From Megalobrama amblycephala (taxonomy: Eukaryota; Chordata; Actinopteri; Cypriniformes; Xenocyprididae): a DNA stretch of 64,000 bases. Positions 1 to 13,028 of the stretch are shown here, one piece after another (position 1 is the stretch's first letter; the number at the start of each line of letters is the position of its first letter). The notes under the pieces were generated by a model. That model ran no database searches. It was not told the origin of the DNA and saw nothing but the letters and a program-made list of their open reading frames with translations. Position numbers and translations under genes: made by a program. Where the stretch lies: assembly GCF_018812025.1 (NCBI RefSeq), contig NC_063058.1, positions 16,764,797 through 16,828,796 of the forward strand. The letters are read 5' to 3'.

Positions 1-2050
1 ACCACATTATTTGATTGTTTACTATTATTCTTTTAATACATTGAGCTGCATTTATGCTGCCCCTAAAAAGACATTAGGTGCAAGAATTGTAAATTGAAAT
101 TTGTCATCAAAATAATCGCATTATTTGGTAATGCAATTGCCTTTTTTGAAATATTTCTTCATTAAAAGTACTAAAAGAATTTCTAACAGAACCATTAAAG
201 AACCAGAATCATTAAGAGGAATTGGAACTGGAATCGTTACAGTAAATCAAATCATTACAATAAAAATATACACAGTAGATTTCGAACCTTACTGTTTGAG
301 CACACTGGCATTCGCTCAACTATGGAACTGTTGCTTAGTGCCTGTGCATTATCAGCTAACCTAATGCCCAAGTGCAAAACCATAGACCAACATGAAAGCC
401 ACCTCAGCCCCCAACCATGTCTAATTCCGTGTTACAGACATCATTTTCCTCATTAGATAAATTTAGTGACTAGACCCATGGAGCATCATGCCTTTCTGAG
501 TTTCCGAGTTCATTGGAACAGATTAGATTACTCAACAGTGATCCGGCCATTGAGATGGTGTCATCTTCTGCGATTAGGCTTCAGAGGACAATCCCTTCTC
601 CGGATCTCCGGCCCTGGAGGGGAGGCAGCGAGGGAGAAGATTGTTGCACTTGACACGTATTAGAGTAAAGCGAAGCAAATCAGCAGAGCTTAGAGCTGAC
701 CTGTGCTATCTGTTATGTATCGGCCTTAGACTAACTCACACACTTCATTGATTTCACACTCCTTTTACCACAAATAACTCCCTTTCCTTTACTTGTGCGA
801 GGCTTTGGGCTGTAAGAACCCTACTGGGTAATTTTAAATCATATAGTAAAGCCCATTACTTCAGGCAAGTTCATGGGAAAGATTGTTTGTGAGTCATGTA
901 GCATAATGAGACAAGATCTGCAGTGATAGACTGAAGCAATCTGGCTTTTTTAAAAATTGTTTTATATATTTTAAACTGCATAATTCTGGAACATCAGGGT
1001 GAGAAAGTGTGAAATCCAGATGAGTCTGAATCAATTCCAGTCACATGTCGATTTGAACACGGATAGAGAACAGACGGTAGCTCGACTCACTGATCCTCAC
1101 CAGGTTCACTGAACCAGAAATCACCTGAAAACCCAACTATAACAAATGAAATGTCCTTGTAACATAAAGCAGATGTGGTTAGGAAAAGTATTGTTGTCGA
1201 AAATTAAGACCTGGAATGACTCTCTGAATTCAGTGTGCTGTGACAAATGAATGGAATCTATTCAAAGCTACATTCTCCAAATACCTGGATGCTAAAACAG
1301 CTGTTCTGTTCTGACTGAGATACTAAGAACAAACACAACACAAACCAACCTGACAAAAAAGACATTACATGTATAATATGAGCCTCTGTACGCTTCCCCT
1401 ACAATAACTTAAGTTTCTTTGAGTTGAAGCATGTCTAATTATATGTTATGTAGATGCAACTTTTAAACAGCACCTTTCCGTTGAGTTAACGAAAAGACTT
1501 GCCCTCTGCGAGTGCATTGCCACCTCACACAGAATTGCACCTAATTAATGCATAATGTGTGGGAAGACATATCATCTTCTTTCAAAGAAAGAAAAAGTTT
1601 CATTCGAATGCACTGCAATTATTAGCTTCGGTTCATGTGTATATTTCACATGCTTTCAAAGCCTTCAAGTTTATTCACTTCGCTAAACTTAAACAAGGAG
1701 AGAGCTCTCATTTTATCACTCAAGATTTGAATTTTACAGTTTAAATATAGGCCTACTTTCAAATGTCAAAATAAGTTTCCCATAAGTCTTTTGGGGTGCA
1801 CAGTGAAATTTATTTAGTCAGCATGAATCCCAATTTGCAGTTAAATTTACTTTCGTACTGCGACAAGTGAAACAGGATGTTTATTTATGAGAAAAATATT
1901 GCATATTGCATATACGTTAACATTATTGATAGCCTATGTGGCCTGAATGATGTCATCAGAAAAGAAAGTCGCTTTAGAGGTTATTAAAGGTTATTTTTCA
2001 AGATTTCGAAGACTACAGTATATGAAAATTCTTTTTGGAATAACATGAAT
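1..2050. other. Repeat-poor non-coding DNA
   Basis: No coding region or inverted-repeat element is recognised here. Short open frames have no domain character. A somewhat GC-richer patch lies near 540-660, and a TAATTAATGCATAATG-type AT-rich motif lies near 1540-1558. Function unknown. Confidence 0.6.
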
Positions 2051-2160
2051 CAGGGCCGTAACCATAGGCATTGAGGGGGACATTGAAGTCCCCCCCCCCC
2101 AATAATTAGAAATGGCCAAGGACTGTCCCCCTCAATATTTGAAATTCTTGTGCTTAGGGT
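2051..2160 (+). mobile_element. hAT-like transposon end fragment
   Basis: The stretch opens with CAGGGCCGTAACCA, which resembles the CAGGG-type ends of many vertebrate hAT elements. It is followed by a small foldback around a GGGGGACATTGAAGTCCCCC core. No matching inverted end was found downstream, so it is either a 5' fragment or its other end has been lost. The family call is tentative. Confidence 0.35.
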
Positions 2161-2313
2161 GACAAAAAAAAGTTTAAAAGTTAATATTTTCAGAATATAT
2201 TTATTCTGATCTGCCTCAGTGGTCTAACAGCGCTCGTCAATGTCAAAATGATTGAGATGGCCAATCAAATAAAAGTAGGCGGGGTTTAATGTTTACTGAA
2301 GCAGAGCGTGAAT

Positions 2314-3050
2314 AGAGTACCTCAGGGATGACGCATTTTTGTAGGCAATATCCGGAAGTGAGTTAGCATTTTAGGATTTCCGGTTCCAACGCCGTAAAGT
2401 CTATGGGTTTTTTGAATGGGTTTTTGATAAATCGCCTGAAATAAGGTCTGTGGTTAACAAAGCCTCTAAATACTTTCACGTTTTGATCTATGACATAAAA
2501 CACACCAGTCATAACCCACTTGTGATTTTTTAAACTTTTACTGTGTCTTAAAATCGGCAGTTGCTAACAAATTGCTAAAAGGGACTACTTCCTTTGGCGG
2601 GGACTTTAGACGTCATCATTAAAAACTGGACATTTGGACAGCATTTCTCATGAAAAAGTGGATAAGGATTCATAACAGCACAGATCATAATAAGTGAGCA
2701 TGTTTATAAATAAAGTTGTTTTCTAAATAAAGTTTGAGGAAGCTTGGTGGTGACGACATTGGTCCGCGACCATGGTGTGCTGTAGTCCGTTTATAGCCTA
2801 CTGTTAGCCTTTTATATCTGACGACTTTATTTAGGCTTCAAAATCTTTAAATGTTGTGTTAACTTGTAAAGATTATCTTGATAGACAAAACGTGTAAGTG
2901 TCATAACCCTTTGTTAAACACAGAGCTTATTTTCTGCGATTTTCCAAAAGTCTATGGGAAAAATGCATAGGCTTTCAACCGAGGGAACCCGTGCGCCGCT
3001 AACTTCTGGGTTGGCCTACAAAAACACGTCATCCCTGGCTGGGGTACTCT
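2314..3050 (+). mobile_element. Non-autonomous TIR element, family X copy 1
   Basis: The left end reads AGAGTACCTCAGGGATGACG. The reverse complement of the right end reads AGAGTACCCCAGCCAGGGAT and continues GACG; both then run into TTTTTGTAGG, giving terminal inverted repeats of about 35 bp. AT flanks both sides (2312-2313 and 3051-3052), compatible with a 2-bp duplication. The 737-bp interior has no long reading frame. A second, inverted and more diverged copy lies at about 57095-57720. The 2-bp TSD fits ISL2EU or mariner-like enzymes, but the superfamily is not settled. Confidence 0.75.
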
Positions 3051-3052
3051 AT

Positions 3053-3632
3053 GGACCCTTCGCAAAGACCCGCCCCCCTTAGTTACTGTTGCTTTGTCCG
3101 ACAAAACGTGGCGCTATCACGCCACACACAGTGAAAAATACATCGCAGAACAAAAAGGAAGCTGACAACGTCGACAGACAAGACAAAGCAGGTTGCTTAT
3201 GATATTAAACAAAGTCCCAGCTTTCAAACTGTGTAAGTTATTAAAGAAATTCAAACAATAAAAACCGTTTTGTGGCTCTTTAATATGTCGTGACCATGGT
3301 CGTGACAGATTGCTGTAACGCCTCAGCTCAAGAGGCTCGTTAACCGATCATCTCTTACTAGTCCATTTATAGCATCAAATAAACATGAATGAACGTGAGA
3401 AGGGATGTTGTTTCAAACGCGTAGATACGTCAATATACCATAGACTGTAAAAAAATAGCAATATACACAATTTTTCAAGTTTAACTCCACCCAGAGTCAT
3501 ATAGAGAGCTCTATGGCTCTGACTCCACCGAGGTAAATCTTCTAACTACTGGTTGCTTTGTCGGACAAAATGGCAGATGCGGCGTTCTGATTGGTTAGAC
3601 CGCTTGTCATTCAAACTCCTGGCGAAGGGTCA
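3053..3632 (+). mobile_element. Non-autonomous TIR element, family Y copy 1
   Basis: The ends are GACCCTTCGC (from 3054) and GCGAAGGGTC (to 3631), an inverted pair. The interior aligns almost throughout with 60075-60583 and partly with 50918-51145; for example, TTAAACAAAGTCCCAGCTTT is identical in copies 1 and 2. It sits 2 bp from element X. There is no coding potential. The transposase class is unknown because no clear TSD is visible on this copy. Confidence 0.75.
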
Positions 3633-3901
3633 ATTCCAGCGTGAAGCGTCAGTTTAACATTGAAAGAGAGTGAGGTAAGATGTAAATAGTGAAACATTTA
3701 ATACATGTCAACTGTTTTGCGATAGAAATGTTAAATGACCGACATGCAAACTACTCTACGTTTTTCTCAAATATGACTGTTTTAAATTGAAAATATACAT
3801 TTACGTGATTCATGTAATTCCTAACTGATTGTGATGACAAGAAATGTTTTCGACATATTCACTGCTATCTCACGCCCAATTTGTACTTATTTTTTAGGAG
3901 T
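3633..3901. other. Short unassigned spacer
   Basis: AT-rich sequence between two inverted-repeat elements. Nothing further is recognised. Confidence 0.5.
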
Positions 3902-4072
3902 TTGCTAATTCGTACAAATTCGTTCGACCTCCCTCCAGTGAGGGGGAGGTTTAGGGGTGGGGTTAGGGTAGGTCATTCGTACAACTTTATATGAATTTGA
4001 CAACTCGTAAAATATGTACTATTTAGCCAAAATTATACGAATTAGTACGAGTGAGGTTGTACGAATTAGCAA
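3902..4072. mobile_element. Small MITE with 16-bp perfect ends
   Basis: TTGCTAATTCGTACAA at 3902-3917 is the exact reverse complement of TTGTACGAATTAGCAA at 4057-4072. The 171-bp unit contains further ATTCGTAC-type sub-repeats and a G-rich centre. It has no coding capacity; the class is unassigned. Confidence 0.75.
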
Positions 4073-5805
4073 CCTTGTAAAATACGTATATGAATTGCCG
4101 TCAGACCTTTTTAAACAAAGTGAGCTCATGTGCCATATGTTTGTTTATACTCTCACAGTGGCCAAAATAACTTGATATGTTACTTTAAGCCAGTGCAAAG
4201 AAGGATCCCTGGTCAGCACATTACTACACGCTGGGTCCCTTGTTTCCCAGCTAATCCTCTTGTGATGAGAGCATCTTCTCCCCCTTTGGCGCTGATGTGA
4301 AGGGGAAAGAGACAGTGGCAGGGGTCACCTCAAACTGAGATTAGGGCTGGCAGCTTATTAAGTCCCGCAAACACTGAGCCCTGTCCTGCCGGAGAGGCGT
4401 CCCTCGTTCGGGTCTAGTAATTCCTTTCTTTCCAGCTGTGGTAGTTCTCTCGATCACTGTTGTGTGCTTAGCTTGAAACAGAGGCCTATGGAGTAAGCGA
4501 GATGAGAACATGCATTAGGTTGAGGATATAGGATTTCTAACAGCTTTTGAAGGAAGTACAACCTTTGGTTCAGTAATACACAACTACAAGATTATGACTA
4601 ATATTTAGATATTAGTACAAACAATACAGCATTTTGCAAATATGTGAAACATACTACTAAGTACATTTAATTTTTTAATTCAAAACAACAATTGCATTAT
4701 TTTTCATGTAAACCATCTATAATTTTTAAATGACTAAATAGTACCATGTACATGAGATATTTTTTTTCATCTAATTATCAATTGGACAAGTGTTCTCCTA
4801 GAAATATAATTAATCAAATTAACAAACCCAAAGCAGAAATAGACTAATTAGCAAATGTTAAGACATTCACACTCTCTTATGAGACTAATTTGATTAATGC
4901 CACGTTTTCTTCTCAGATTTAGACAAAACATCAGATCAATTAACTGCTTGAAAAGACACTCAACATCTGTCCTAAATTAGCTTTGATTTCAAAGCAGTCA
5001 ACCTTGAAATTTTCAACATTTGATCAAGAGTCTTTCAGAGCTTAGAGCAAGAGTGAAGTAATCTCGGAGTGCAGCGGATTACTGTTAATTTAAAGTTAAT
5101 TCTTTTGTACAAACTCTCATTTCATTCGTAGTCCTAGCTGACTTCATGACAACTTCACAATTGTTGCAACTACTTTATGAAGTACTTCATGAGTTCCAGG
5201 CTTCATTTGGCCTAATTATTAAATGCATTAACAAATGCTGAAGCCTTAGTGACTACATATGTTGAATTTAATCAGGTTGATTCAGTTGTATTAAATGTTA
5301 CTACATGGATCATCCACAAACAGGGACTTATCGATCCTGACTTAATGCAGATCATTGTTCACTGAGAAATGAATCTGACCTCATGAATCCGATCAACCTG
5401 AGGGGTCTGTTAAGCTTGTGCTAGCACAATAGAGGTTATAGAGATCAGGGCTAATGTCAGTGAAGGTCTGCAGTAAAGACTAACCCTTCCTATAAGGTTC
5501 TGAAGAGCTGTAAAAGTCTAACAACTCATGTTTAAACAGCAATATCTTCTAAACTCAACATAACCCTTTACATTAATGTCTCATCATATAAGGTTTGTTA
5601 TGTTACAATTGTTGTAGGCCCACTGCAAGTAAATATTTTGTAATGTATTCAATTTGCTGTAGGCTACTAACTCAAGGTGTGTCATCCATAAAAAAATTAG
5701 CTTATGCAGATCACAACAAATTAATATTATGTAAGATAAACACTATATAAATAGCATAAATACATCACTATGCAAACACTATTTATGGGTGTTACTTTTA
5801 CTATG
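4073..5805. other. Repeat-poor non-coding DNA
   Basis: No gene or complete transposon is seen. The part at about 4780-5110 is dense in TAATTA/ATTAAT-type homeodomain-like sites, and the part at about 4180-4450 is GC-richer and non-repetitive. Both are possible regulatory DNA. Confidence 0.5.
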
Positions 5806-6514
5806 CACTGCAAACCCTAACACTCAAAAATAATTAATTGGTTTGAGTAAGACAAACTTAAATTAAACAAATGAGTTCAGTCAAATTAACTTTTTGTCTT
5901 TCAAGTTCACAGAACTGATATATTTTAAGTAAACTGAACTGTTTCATTGTTTTGAGTTCTATGAACTATTTTTTTTTTTTTTTATTTAGACAAAGTTAAA
6001 CTGAAACTGGGCTGGGATTTCTATTTCCCAGCATGCTTTGCTCATGGCACTCGAAAGGGAGAGTAAACGCTAAAATTATGTATTATATAATGTTTTTTGT
6101 CCAAGATTAATGCTAAGTGGGAGATTTAGTAGTGATTGTTTTCTTATGCTAATTTAGAAGAGTTTTTTGATGTGTTTTTTGCTCTGTTTTTTGGAGAGTT
6201 ACCATCATGTACTCATTGTGCAAGTGCTATACCATGCTATTGTTAACATTGTTAGTAAAATAGCAAATTAGCATTTTCTGAATTAGCTTGTTATAGCTAG
6301 CTAATTTTAAAATGTTTATGTTGGGGTTAAATTATCATTTTAAGTTAAATGTTTGAGTGTACCCAAACATTTCAAGTTAAGAACAATTAAAATGCGTGAG
6401 TAGAACAAAATAAAAATCTGCCAGTTCGGCTTACTTAAACTTTGAATTTCTTAACTTAAAAATTTTGAGGCATTTTTTTATTTAATTTTTTTTTGCCAAC
6501 TTACGTTTTACAGC
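5806..6514. mobile_element. Non-autonomous element, family F copy 1
   Basis: The ends are CACTGCAAACCCTAA and, as reverse complement of the right end, GCTGTAAAACGTAAG: an imperfect inverted pair of the CACTGTAAAA type common in fish. Its two flanks align with 45350-46856, which carries an extra insertion this copy lacks. Near 6073 this copy preserves the empty target site of that insertion. No coding potential. Confidence 0.65.
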
Positions 6515-8420
6515 ATGGCTATAAATAATGTGTTAAATGTACATCCACTTCGTAGACAAATTAAATAAACTATATAGAGTGTTAAGGTCAAAAGAGCCCA
6601 TAGTTGAAACAACACCTTGAGATAAATAATTATTATTTTGCACATAACGGGTAAAAACTTTACACTCATTCCCCATCATATTCAAAAGAAAGATCTACAG
6701 TCAGAAGAAAGTGAAGAGAGTCCAGGCTTGAGCATTAGGGGACAAAACCAAATTGTTTCTGGATGGCTGCTCAGCTCAACCTAAGGTGATGTACCAGGCA
6801 AGATGGAGGCCAGACTCCACACAGCTGCTTGCTGCTCCCCGTGGCCCCTCACTTGGGAACACTAACCCTCATCTCAGGGGCCATAAGCAAAGCCTGAGGG
6901 TCCCCTGAGACCAATTCCTGCCATTCTGTTGCCCACTTCCGGCCGTCATTCAAATGAACAACTAAAAGAGTAGCAGTGTCTACGTCTGAAGTCATCAGAT
7001 GAAAGCAATGTGATGTTTTTAGAACACAACAAAAACATTTCCAGACTAAACAAAACATTGTTATGTCTGGAACATAATAAAATAATAACATGCATTCTTC
7101 ACATCTAAACTTTAAAACCAGGAGGATCAAAACCTTTTTGTTGATATACAACAGTCAAAATAGCAGGTTTTTTGCTCTGACAAACGTGTGTGTTTATAAA
7201 CACAAAGCGGCTGAAGTCGAAGTGTGACATTAATTCAAGTCAATAAGCAGATCATCATTAATCCTTCCACATCCCAGGGGAGGACCATCACTGTGGACAA
7301 ATGATTCAGTGTTTGTTGTCAAATTATAAACAATCTAATACGTGAATGCTGTGGAGATCCATCGCAACTTCTGGAAGTGCTTTCTCTTATTTATTTCAGA
7401 ATAAATACATGCCGGCTCGGACAAATTGCGTCTTTGGATATAAGCAATTTGCTTTAATATACTTTTCAATTACTGCTCAGCGTCAGAAGGCAAAAGAGGA
7501 TGAGAGGAGTGGGTCAGGGCGGCCCCAAAACAATGACAGGGCCCCGGAGCCTCGGGCCCCCCGCAGCTCTCCCATCTGCAGTCATTACAGTGACTAGTCA
7601 GACATGAAGGAAAAAGCCCACTCTCCACTCTCTCTGTCATACAGCCGTCAGGCAGGACAGCAGAGACAGATAGAGAGAGAGGAAGATGCCACTATGATTT
7701 CATATGCCACTCTGTGGGCCTTGCCCCAAACCATCCATTATCAAAGCATTATTGGCAAAGCAGTGCTCTGTGCCTGTTGGAAGAAACTCAAGTATATGGA
7801 CAGTAGGACTCCCATCAATGAGCGATTATTCACCAATATTTCAAAAATGGTCAGCCCATGTGCCTCCCTCTAAGTTACATAAACCTTGTACCCTTTCCAA
7901 GGGGGGCCCAGGGACACTCATCAAACAAATAGTCAGGGGCCCGTTGAACTGCAGCCTGCCTGTGACCCCAGCCTCTGAAGGATTATCTGTGGAAGCTGGG
8001 AGGACCACATGACTCATCCAAGAGAGGAAATAGACTTTTCATAAGCATAGGAGAAGCCACTCAACACCAGCTCCAGGAAGAGCTCTTGAACCTAGGAGAC
8101 AGACACAGAGAATTATCATGTCAGAGACGGCGACAGAAAAACAGGCACTGTGACAAACCCATGCCACACGAATTTAATGCATCTGACCAGTAGGGGGCCA
8201 TAGAGGATTAGTATTGGACTCAGCGAGGCTCTGACCTCATAAGTAATTTTATGGCCTGCAGAGTCTAATAACAAAAAAGCTGCAAAAAAGGAACTTTAAA
8301 GAAAACAGGCAGCTATAACTGTTGCACATGAAATTGAAAGCATTTTATTTAATTTGGCTATGCTTTTTGCAATAGCTCTAAGATGGACATTTAATTAACA
8401 GAATTTTACCAGTTTATTTA

Positions 8421-8423
<3 letters not shown>
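6515..8423. other. Repeat-poor non-coding DNA
   Basis: Largely single-copy-looking sequence with a GC-rich patch at about 7490-7600 and another at about 7890-8010. Open frames here are short and lack domains. No transposon ends were recognised. Confidence 0.5.

Positions 8424-8460
<37 letters not shown>
8424..8460. repeat. (CT)n microsatellite
   Basis: Uninterrupted CT dinucleotide run of about 37 bp. Confidence 0.95.
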
Positions 8461-8465
<5 letters not shown>

Positions 8466-8480
8466 TGTATAAATATAGCC

Positions 8481-8912
8481 TATATGTGACCCTGGACCAC
8501 AAAACCAGTCATAAGGGTCAGTTTTTTTGAAATTGTGATTTATACATCATTTGATAGCCGAATAAATAAGCTTTTCATTGATGTATGTTTTTTTAGTATA
8601 GGACAATATGTGGCCAAGATACAACTATTTGAAAATCTGGAATCTGAGGGTGCAAAAAAATAATAATAAAAAAAAAAAAAAAATATGAGAAAATCGCCTT
8701 TAAAGTTGTCCAAATGAAGTCCTTAGCAACGCATATCTCACAAAAATACATTTTTGATATATTTACAGTAGGAAATTTACAAAATATCAATATAACGATT
8801 TTTGGCATAAAAGAAAAATCGATAATTTTGACCCACACAATGTATTGTTGGCTATTGCTACAAATATACCTGTGCGACTTATAACTGGTTTTGTGGTCCG
8901 GGGTCACATATA
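8481..8912. mobile_element. MITE with TATATGTGACCC ends
   Basis: The left end TATATGTGACCCTGGACCAC and the reverse complement of the right end TATATGTGACCCCGGACCAC match except at one position, and both continue into AAAACCAG. The 432-bp interior is AT-rich and non-coding. TA-bordered ends suggest a Tc1/mariner-like mobiliser, but the exact TSD is ambiguous within TATA. Confidence 0.8.
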
Positions 8913-9055
8913 AATTATATTGCACCCAGATAAATGTTAAAATACACACAAAAAGGGCCTGTTTAAATCCACCAATTTAAGTTAAATTGGTAACCCATAA
9001 CCAGTAGTTAATCCTCCTAAAAATGTAGTTCTCCCACTAACATGACAATTTCGAC

Positions 9056-9410
9056 CAGGGTTTCTCTAACTTTTTTAAACCAAAGACCCTTTCTATATGG
9101 CATACTTTGTAATTATCTTATTTTATGCATCAATAATCAACATGTGCATATACTTTTTTGTAAAAAAAAAAAACTTTGACTAACTGAATCATGAATGTTT
9201 TACTTAACTTTTGGAATATGCCAATAAAGAACCTTTTTTAGGAGTGTACACACACAGATAAATGATAAACTTGGCATGAATCCAGTTTTATAGTGAATTG
9301 TCATTGATGACTTGACTTTATACCACTTCTCATGATTTTATGAGACTTTTTTTTTTAAATCAGGAAATTTCATAGACCCCTGCCAATTTAGAATGGACCC
9401 CAAGACCCTG
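9056..9410. mobile_element. Old hAT-like element
   Basis: It starts CAGGGTTTCTCTAAC and ends GGACCCCAAGACCCTG, an imperfect inverted pair. The flanking octamers ATTTCGAC (9048-9055) and ATTTGGAG (9411-9418) agree at six of eight positions, as expected for a decayed 8-bp hAT TSD. No transposase frame. Confidence 0.55.
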
Positions 9411-10682
9411 ATTTGGAGAAAAGCTGAAATAGGCAGCTTCACAGCTTAAATAAAGCACATTTTTGTTTGGAAGAATCAAAAAGAAAGTGCTTTAAAAAAA
9501 GAAGAGGTGCACATTTCTAATTTTAAACCACCAAGAGTGCTTTGCCCCATAGATAATTTTAAATGGATTATACACTCAATATTATTATTATTATTATTAT
9601 TTTTTTTTTTTTTGAGGGAGGAAGGCTTGTTTTCAACCCATAATATTCCTAAAAAAGAAGTCTTACTTGCTGAGAATAATGCAGTTATAAATAACCAATT
9701 GCAGTGGTAGAATTACTGATGAAACACTGTAAAAAGCAGTTTGAAAGAGGGCTGTTTTTCATGCTTTTTTTGCGGAAACTATATGGCCCTCATCACTGCA
9801 CCATGTCGGCGCTCAACACAAAGCAGCATCTGAAATCTCCAGCTGCCTACGGAGACAGTGAGTGAAACTAATACAAGCCCTCACGGCACTCATCAAACCA
9901 CACGAAGGCAGAAAGAGACAGGGCTCTGCTTCCCACACACAGGCGACGGGAATCGTCCCCGCTCTGCTTCTAATTGAGAGGTGAGTGGCAAATGAAGCCG
10001 GACATACAGCTCTCTCCCTGGAGACCCAGCGGCACAGGTCAACGCCTACTTCACACCCTCTGAGCCCAGAAGAACAGAGGGAGAATGAGAAAAAGATGGA
10101 GAATTTTGCCTGGCATGGGTATGAATGTGATAGTTGGGTCACACCCAAGCCGCCCGCCCAGCTGGCTGCTCTTATCGACTGTCAGGGCACATAAGAGTGT
10201 GCAGGAGAGGTTGGGGGTTGCAGGGGTGTTTGCAGGCCACCAGGGACAGTATGACACCCTCGGCGAACTTGTTTGACCATCTTTCACTTCAGTTCTGTGT
10301 ATTTTCTGTTACACTAGTGACTAAGCTATTACGGGTGTTTGATTGCCTTTATATGATGCCAGGGAGAAAAATAGTAGGGCAAAAACCACGCCTGGATCAT
10401 AAGCTATAATATAAAGTTATTTCTTTACATTGATGTGGATTTAACACTTGTAAATAAAAAAAATAATATTTAAATATTTCCAAAAACATTGAAATTGAAC
10501 CTCCTGTAATAATGCTTCATGACATTTCCTGCAACAACTGTTCGTTTTTTAAAATGATAAAGTGTTTTGATTATTATTTTTGTTTCCATATAATTTTGTT
10601 AGCAAACATTTACTAGAAAAACAAGAAATTTAAGATGTTATTTGAGCTGTAAAGAAATATGACATCAGATAGATTGCCACAA
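9411..10682. other. Repeat-poor non-coding DNA
   Basis: Contains a short (ATT)n/poly-T run at about 9578-9613. The part at about 9780-10290 is GC-richer, non-repetitive and has no domain-like reading frame. No gene is recognised. Confidence 0.5.
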
Positions 10683-11755
10683 TAAAGGCCCGATATACTT
10701 CAAACGAAATTGAAGAACGAACTGATGTGACGTCATTTCGAACAAAATCAGGCCAAAACGAACTTCCTTTTGTGTTCCTTCTGGGAGTTCGAAATGGCTT
10801 GCAAAAGCAAATGCTCAGGAAAAGCTCGCTCCAGTTGCAAAACACCTTCGTACTACCACTGGTCCGTGACAATAACGTAATAGGAGGTAGCTATGCGCCT
10901 TCTTTCACGCGGGACTCTTCTCTGACTAATTTTCGGCTGTTGAGTCCATCGTCGAGGTAGGATCTCATAAACACATTGGATAGCCACTTTATTAAATTAA
11001 GTTGTGCTTCTGGTTAAATGAGGCACTGTTTTTCATGTTTGATACCGTAATGCTGGGTACACACTAAAAGATTTTTGAAATCTTATAAGATTTTCAAAAT
11101 GTGAGAGACCACAAACATGAGGACAAAAAAAATCCTAGATTTAAACGTTTTGCTCCTACAGTGTGTAGTGTGCTGTGATGTGACAAAGACAGTACACCAC
11201 ACACAACCTGAGTCCCTACTGTGAACAAGGGGAATCTCGCAAAATCTCTCGAGACTTCAGGCAGGAAGAAATTGCGTTGATAGCAAAGCAGTCCCTTTAA
11301 GACAAGTCATTTCACTCGGCGGCCATCTTTGAAACGCCTCTCAGGCATTCAAGTGCAGCTCCTATCTCTTTGAATGGGGAAACATCAAATTCTCCAAAGC
11401 TGTTTGCCAAGCTTTCGATTAAATTTCATATTTGAAATCACCAATGATATCTGACATCAACTGTATCATAAATTTTGTTTCTAAACGCTCCAATCATGAC
11501 AAATAAATTGTATTTTCCAGGCTGGATCAAGCTGATGCGAATGCGCAGTCCTAAATGCGCGTCTCTTGTGTCTCATTTCGGAGGCGCGCGTCTGACTGTT
11601 TCTATAGGAACCGGTGCTTCTAACGGCCGCTGCAGTGACGCGATGACTTTACCAATCGGCAATTGGCTCTTATTTAGAAGGCGGGACTTATTCCGCCATA
11701 TTGCGCGTTGCACTTTTTCCCATTCAAAACAATACGAGTGACACGTCTTGTGTTA

Positions 11756-13028
11756 GGGGCCATTCACACAGAACGCGTCTTTGCGTCTAAAAACGCGAGA
11801 CACAGCGCTCAGGAGTGGTTTTAAAAAAAGCGCAGCACAGAACGCGAGAGTCTCGAGACGCGCATTTGAGACGTGATGCAATAACGACAATAACGGAAAT
11901 AATAGAAATAGGCAAACTGCAGAATTTACAGATACAAGTTTTGACATGGAAAAAAGAGAAAATAAGATAATAATGAGCGCCTCCTCCGCCATGTTGCCAT
12001 TATATAAAACAGTTGTCATGTCAACTCGCAACGCTTGCCCCGCCTCCGAATTCTTCTGATTGGTCCACTGTTTTGGAACTGACAATAGGCTTGTTTGAGA
12101 TGAGCAAATTCTGCGCAGAACCGATCACCGGTGATCACCGCGAGATGCATGCCGGTTAGAAATGTGTCCGAGGGTGGGCCGCCTTGCTCTGATGTCATGC
12201 CGACGTGTGTCAAAAACCTCTCGCGAGTGCGAGGCGGACGTGTCGGATTCTGCAGTCGAGCGCAGTTGCTCTCCACCGACTGCGCTGACCAAAAGCACGA
12301 TGGGAAACGACTTGCTGACGACACAGCTTAAAGCGTATTGGTTTAAAGAACCGTGATGTATTGATCTGATTTAAAATGTTTGATTTTAAAACTGTAATAT
12401 CATGTTTTTATGTGTAAAAATAATGTGTGAATATTCCCAAACTCTCTGACACAGTGATTTCTCTATGGGTTATGCGAACGTTGTCATTTATTAAAAAAAA
12501 ATAAAAACATGTCTATAATTAAAGTAAAAATGATTGATACACACATCTTTCGAATGGAAATAAAAAAGTACTTTGGGTGTATTGTTCATTATGTTTATTT
12601 TCATATAAAAGCAACAGAACTTAAATTACATCCAGTTTATCAGCAACACAGCGCACGAGTGTGAATCCCGCGATATCCGCCTTTGATCTCGTAGGTTCTG
12701 ATCCACTACGAGAACAGAGAACTGTTCGTCTTGCCTGCACTTTTTTCACTCCTCCCCTAACTGCAGCCGCCTACTCTCGGCTGAACTTCAGGCGAGGCTA
12801 GGCGCATCTCAAACAAGCCTATTGATGAGCGGCGCTGCGTGTAAAAGTTGAAATTCTTTTAACTTGACACGGCGTCTTAAAAACGCGGCGCTCATGTGAG
12901 AGGCGCTGCAAAAGACGCGAGACGCGAGCGTAACGGTCATGCACGTCCGTCAAGCGCGTGTTTACATAGAAAAACAATGGGAAAGTAGCGCATTGGAATT
13001 GAAAAACGCGTTCTGTCTGAACGGCCCC
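11756..13028. mobile_element. Harbinger-like element (nest level 4)
   Basis: Left end GGGGCCATTCACACAGAACG and reverse-complemented right end GGGGCCGTTCAGACAGAACG differ at two positions. A perfect TTA duplication flanks it (11753-11755 and 13029-13031). The arms are rich in AACGCG/GCGTTT motifs and are non-coding. A further element interrupts it at 12083-12824. Confidence 0.85.
12083..12824. mobile_element. TIR element (nest level 5)
   Basis: CAATAGGCTTGTTTGAGATG occurs at the left end and, exactly inverted, at the right end. The 742-bp interior has a GC-richer left half and an AT-rich middle. No transposase frame. The TSD is unclear because the flanks AAT/ATT are themselves palindromic. 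Confidence 0.8.

Noticed and set aside
2200..2260. Possible tRNA-derived SINE box A near GCCTCAGTGGTCT
   Set aside because: No box B (GGTTCGA-type) follows at the expected spacing and no SINE tail is present.
7346..8012. Series of overlapping 80-100-codon frames
   Set aside because: Three mutually overlapping frames with no domain and no splice-consistent structure.
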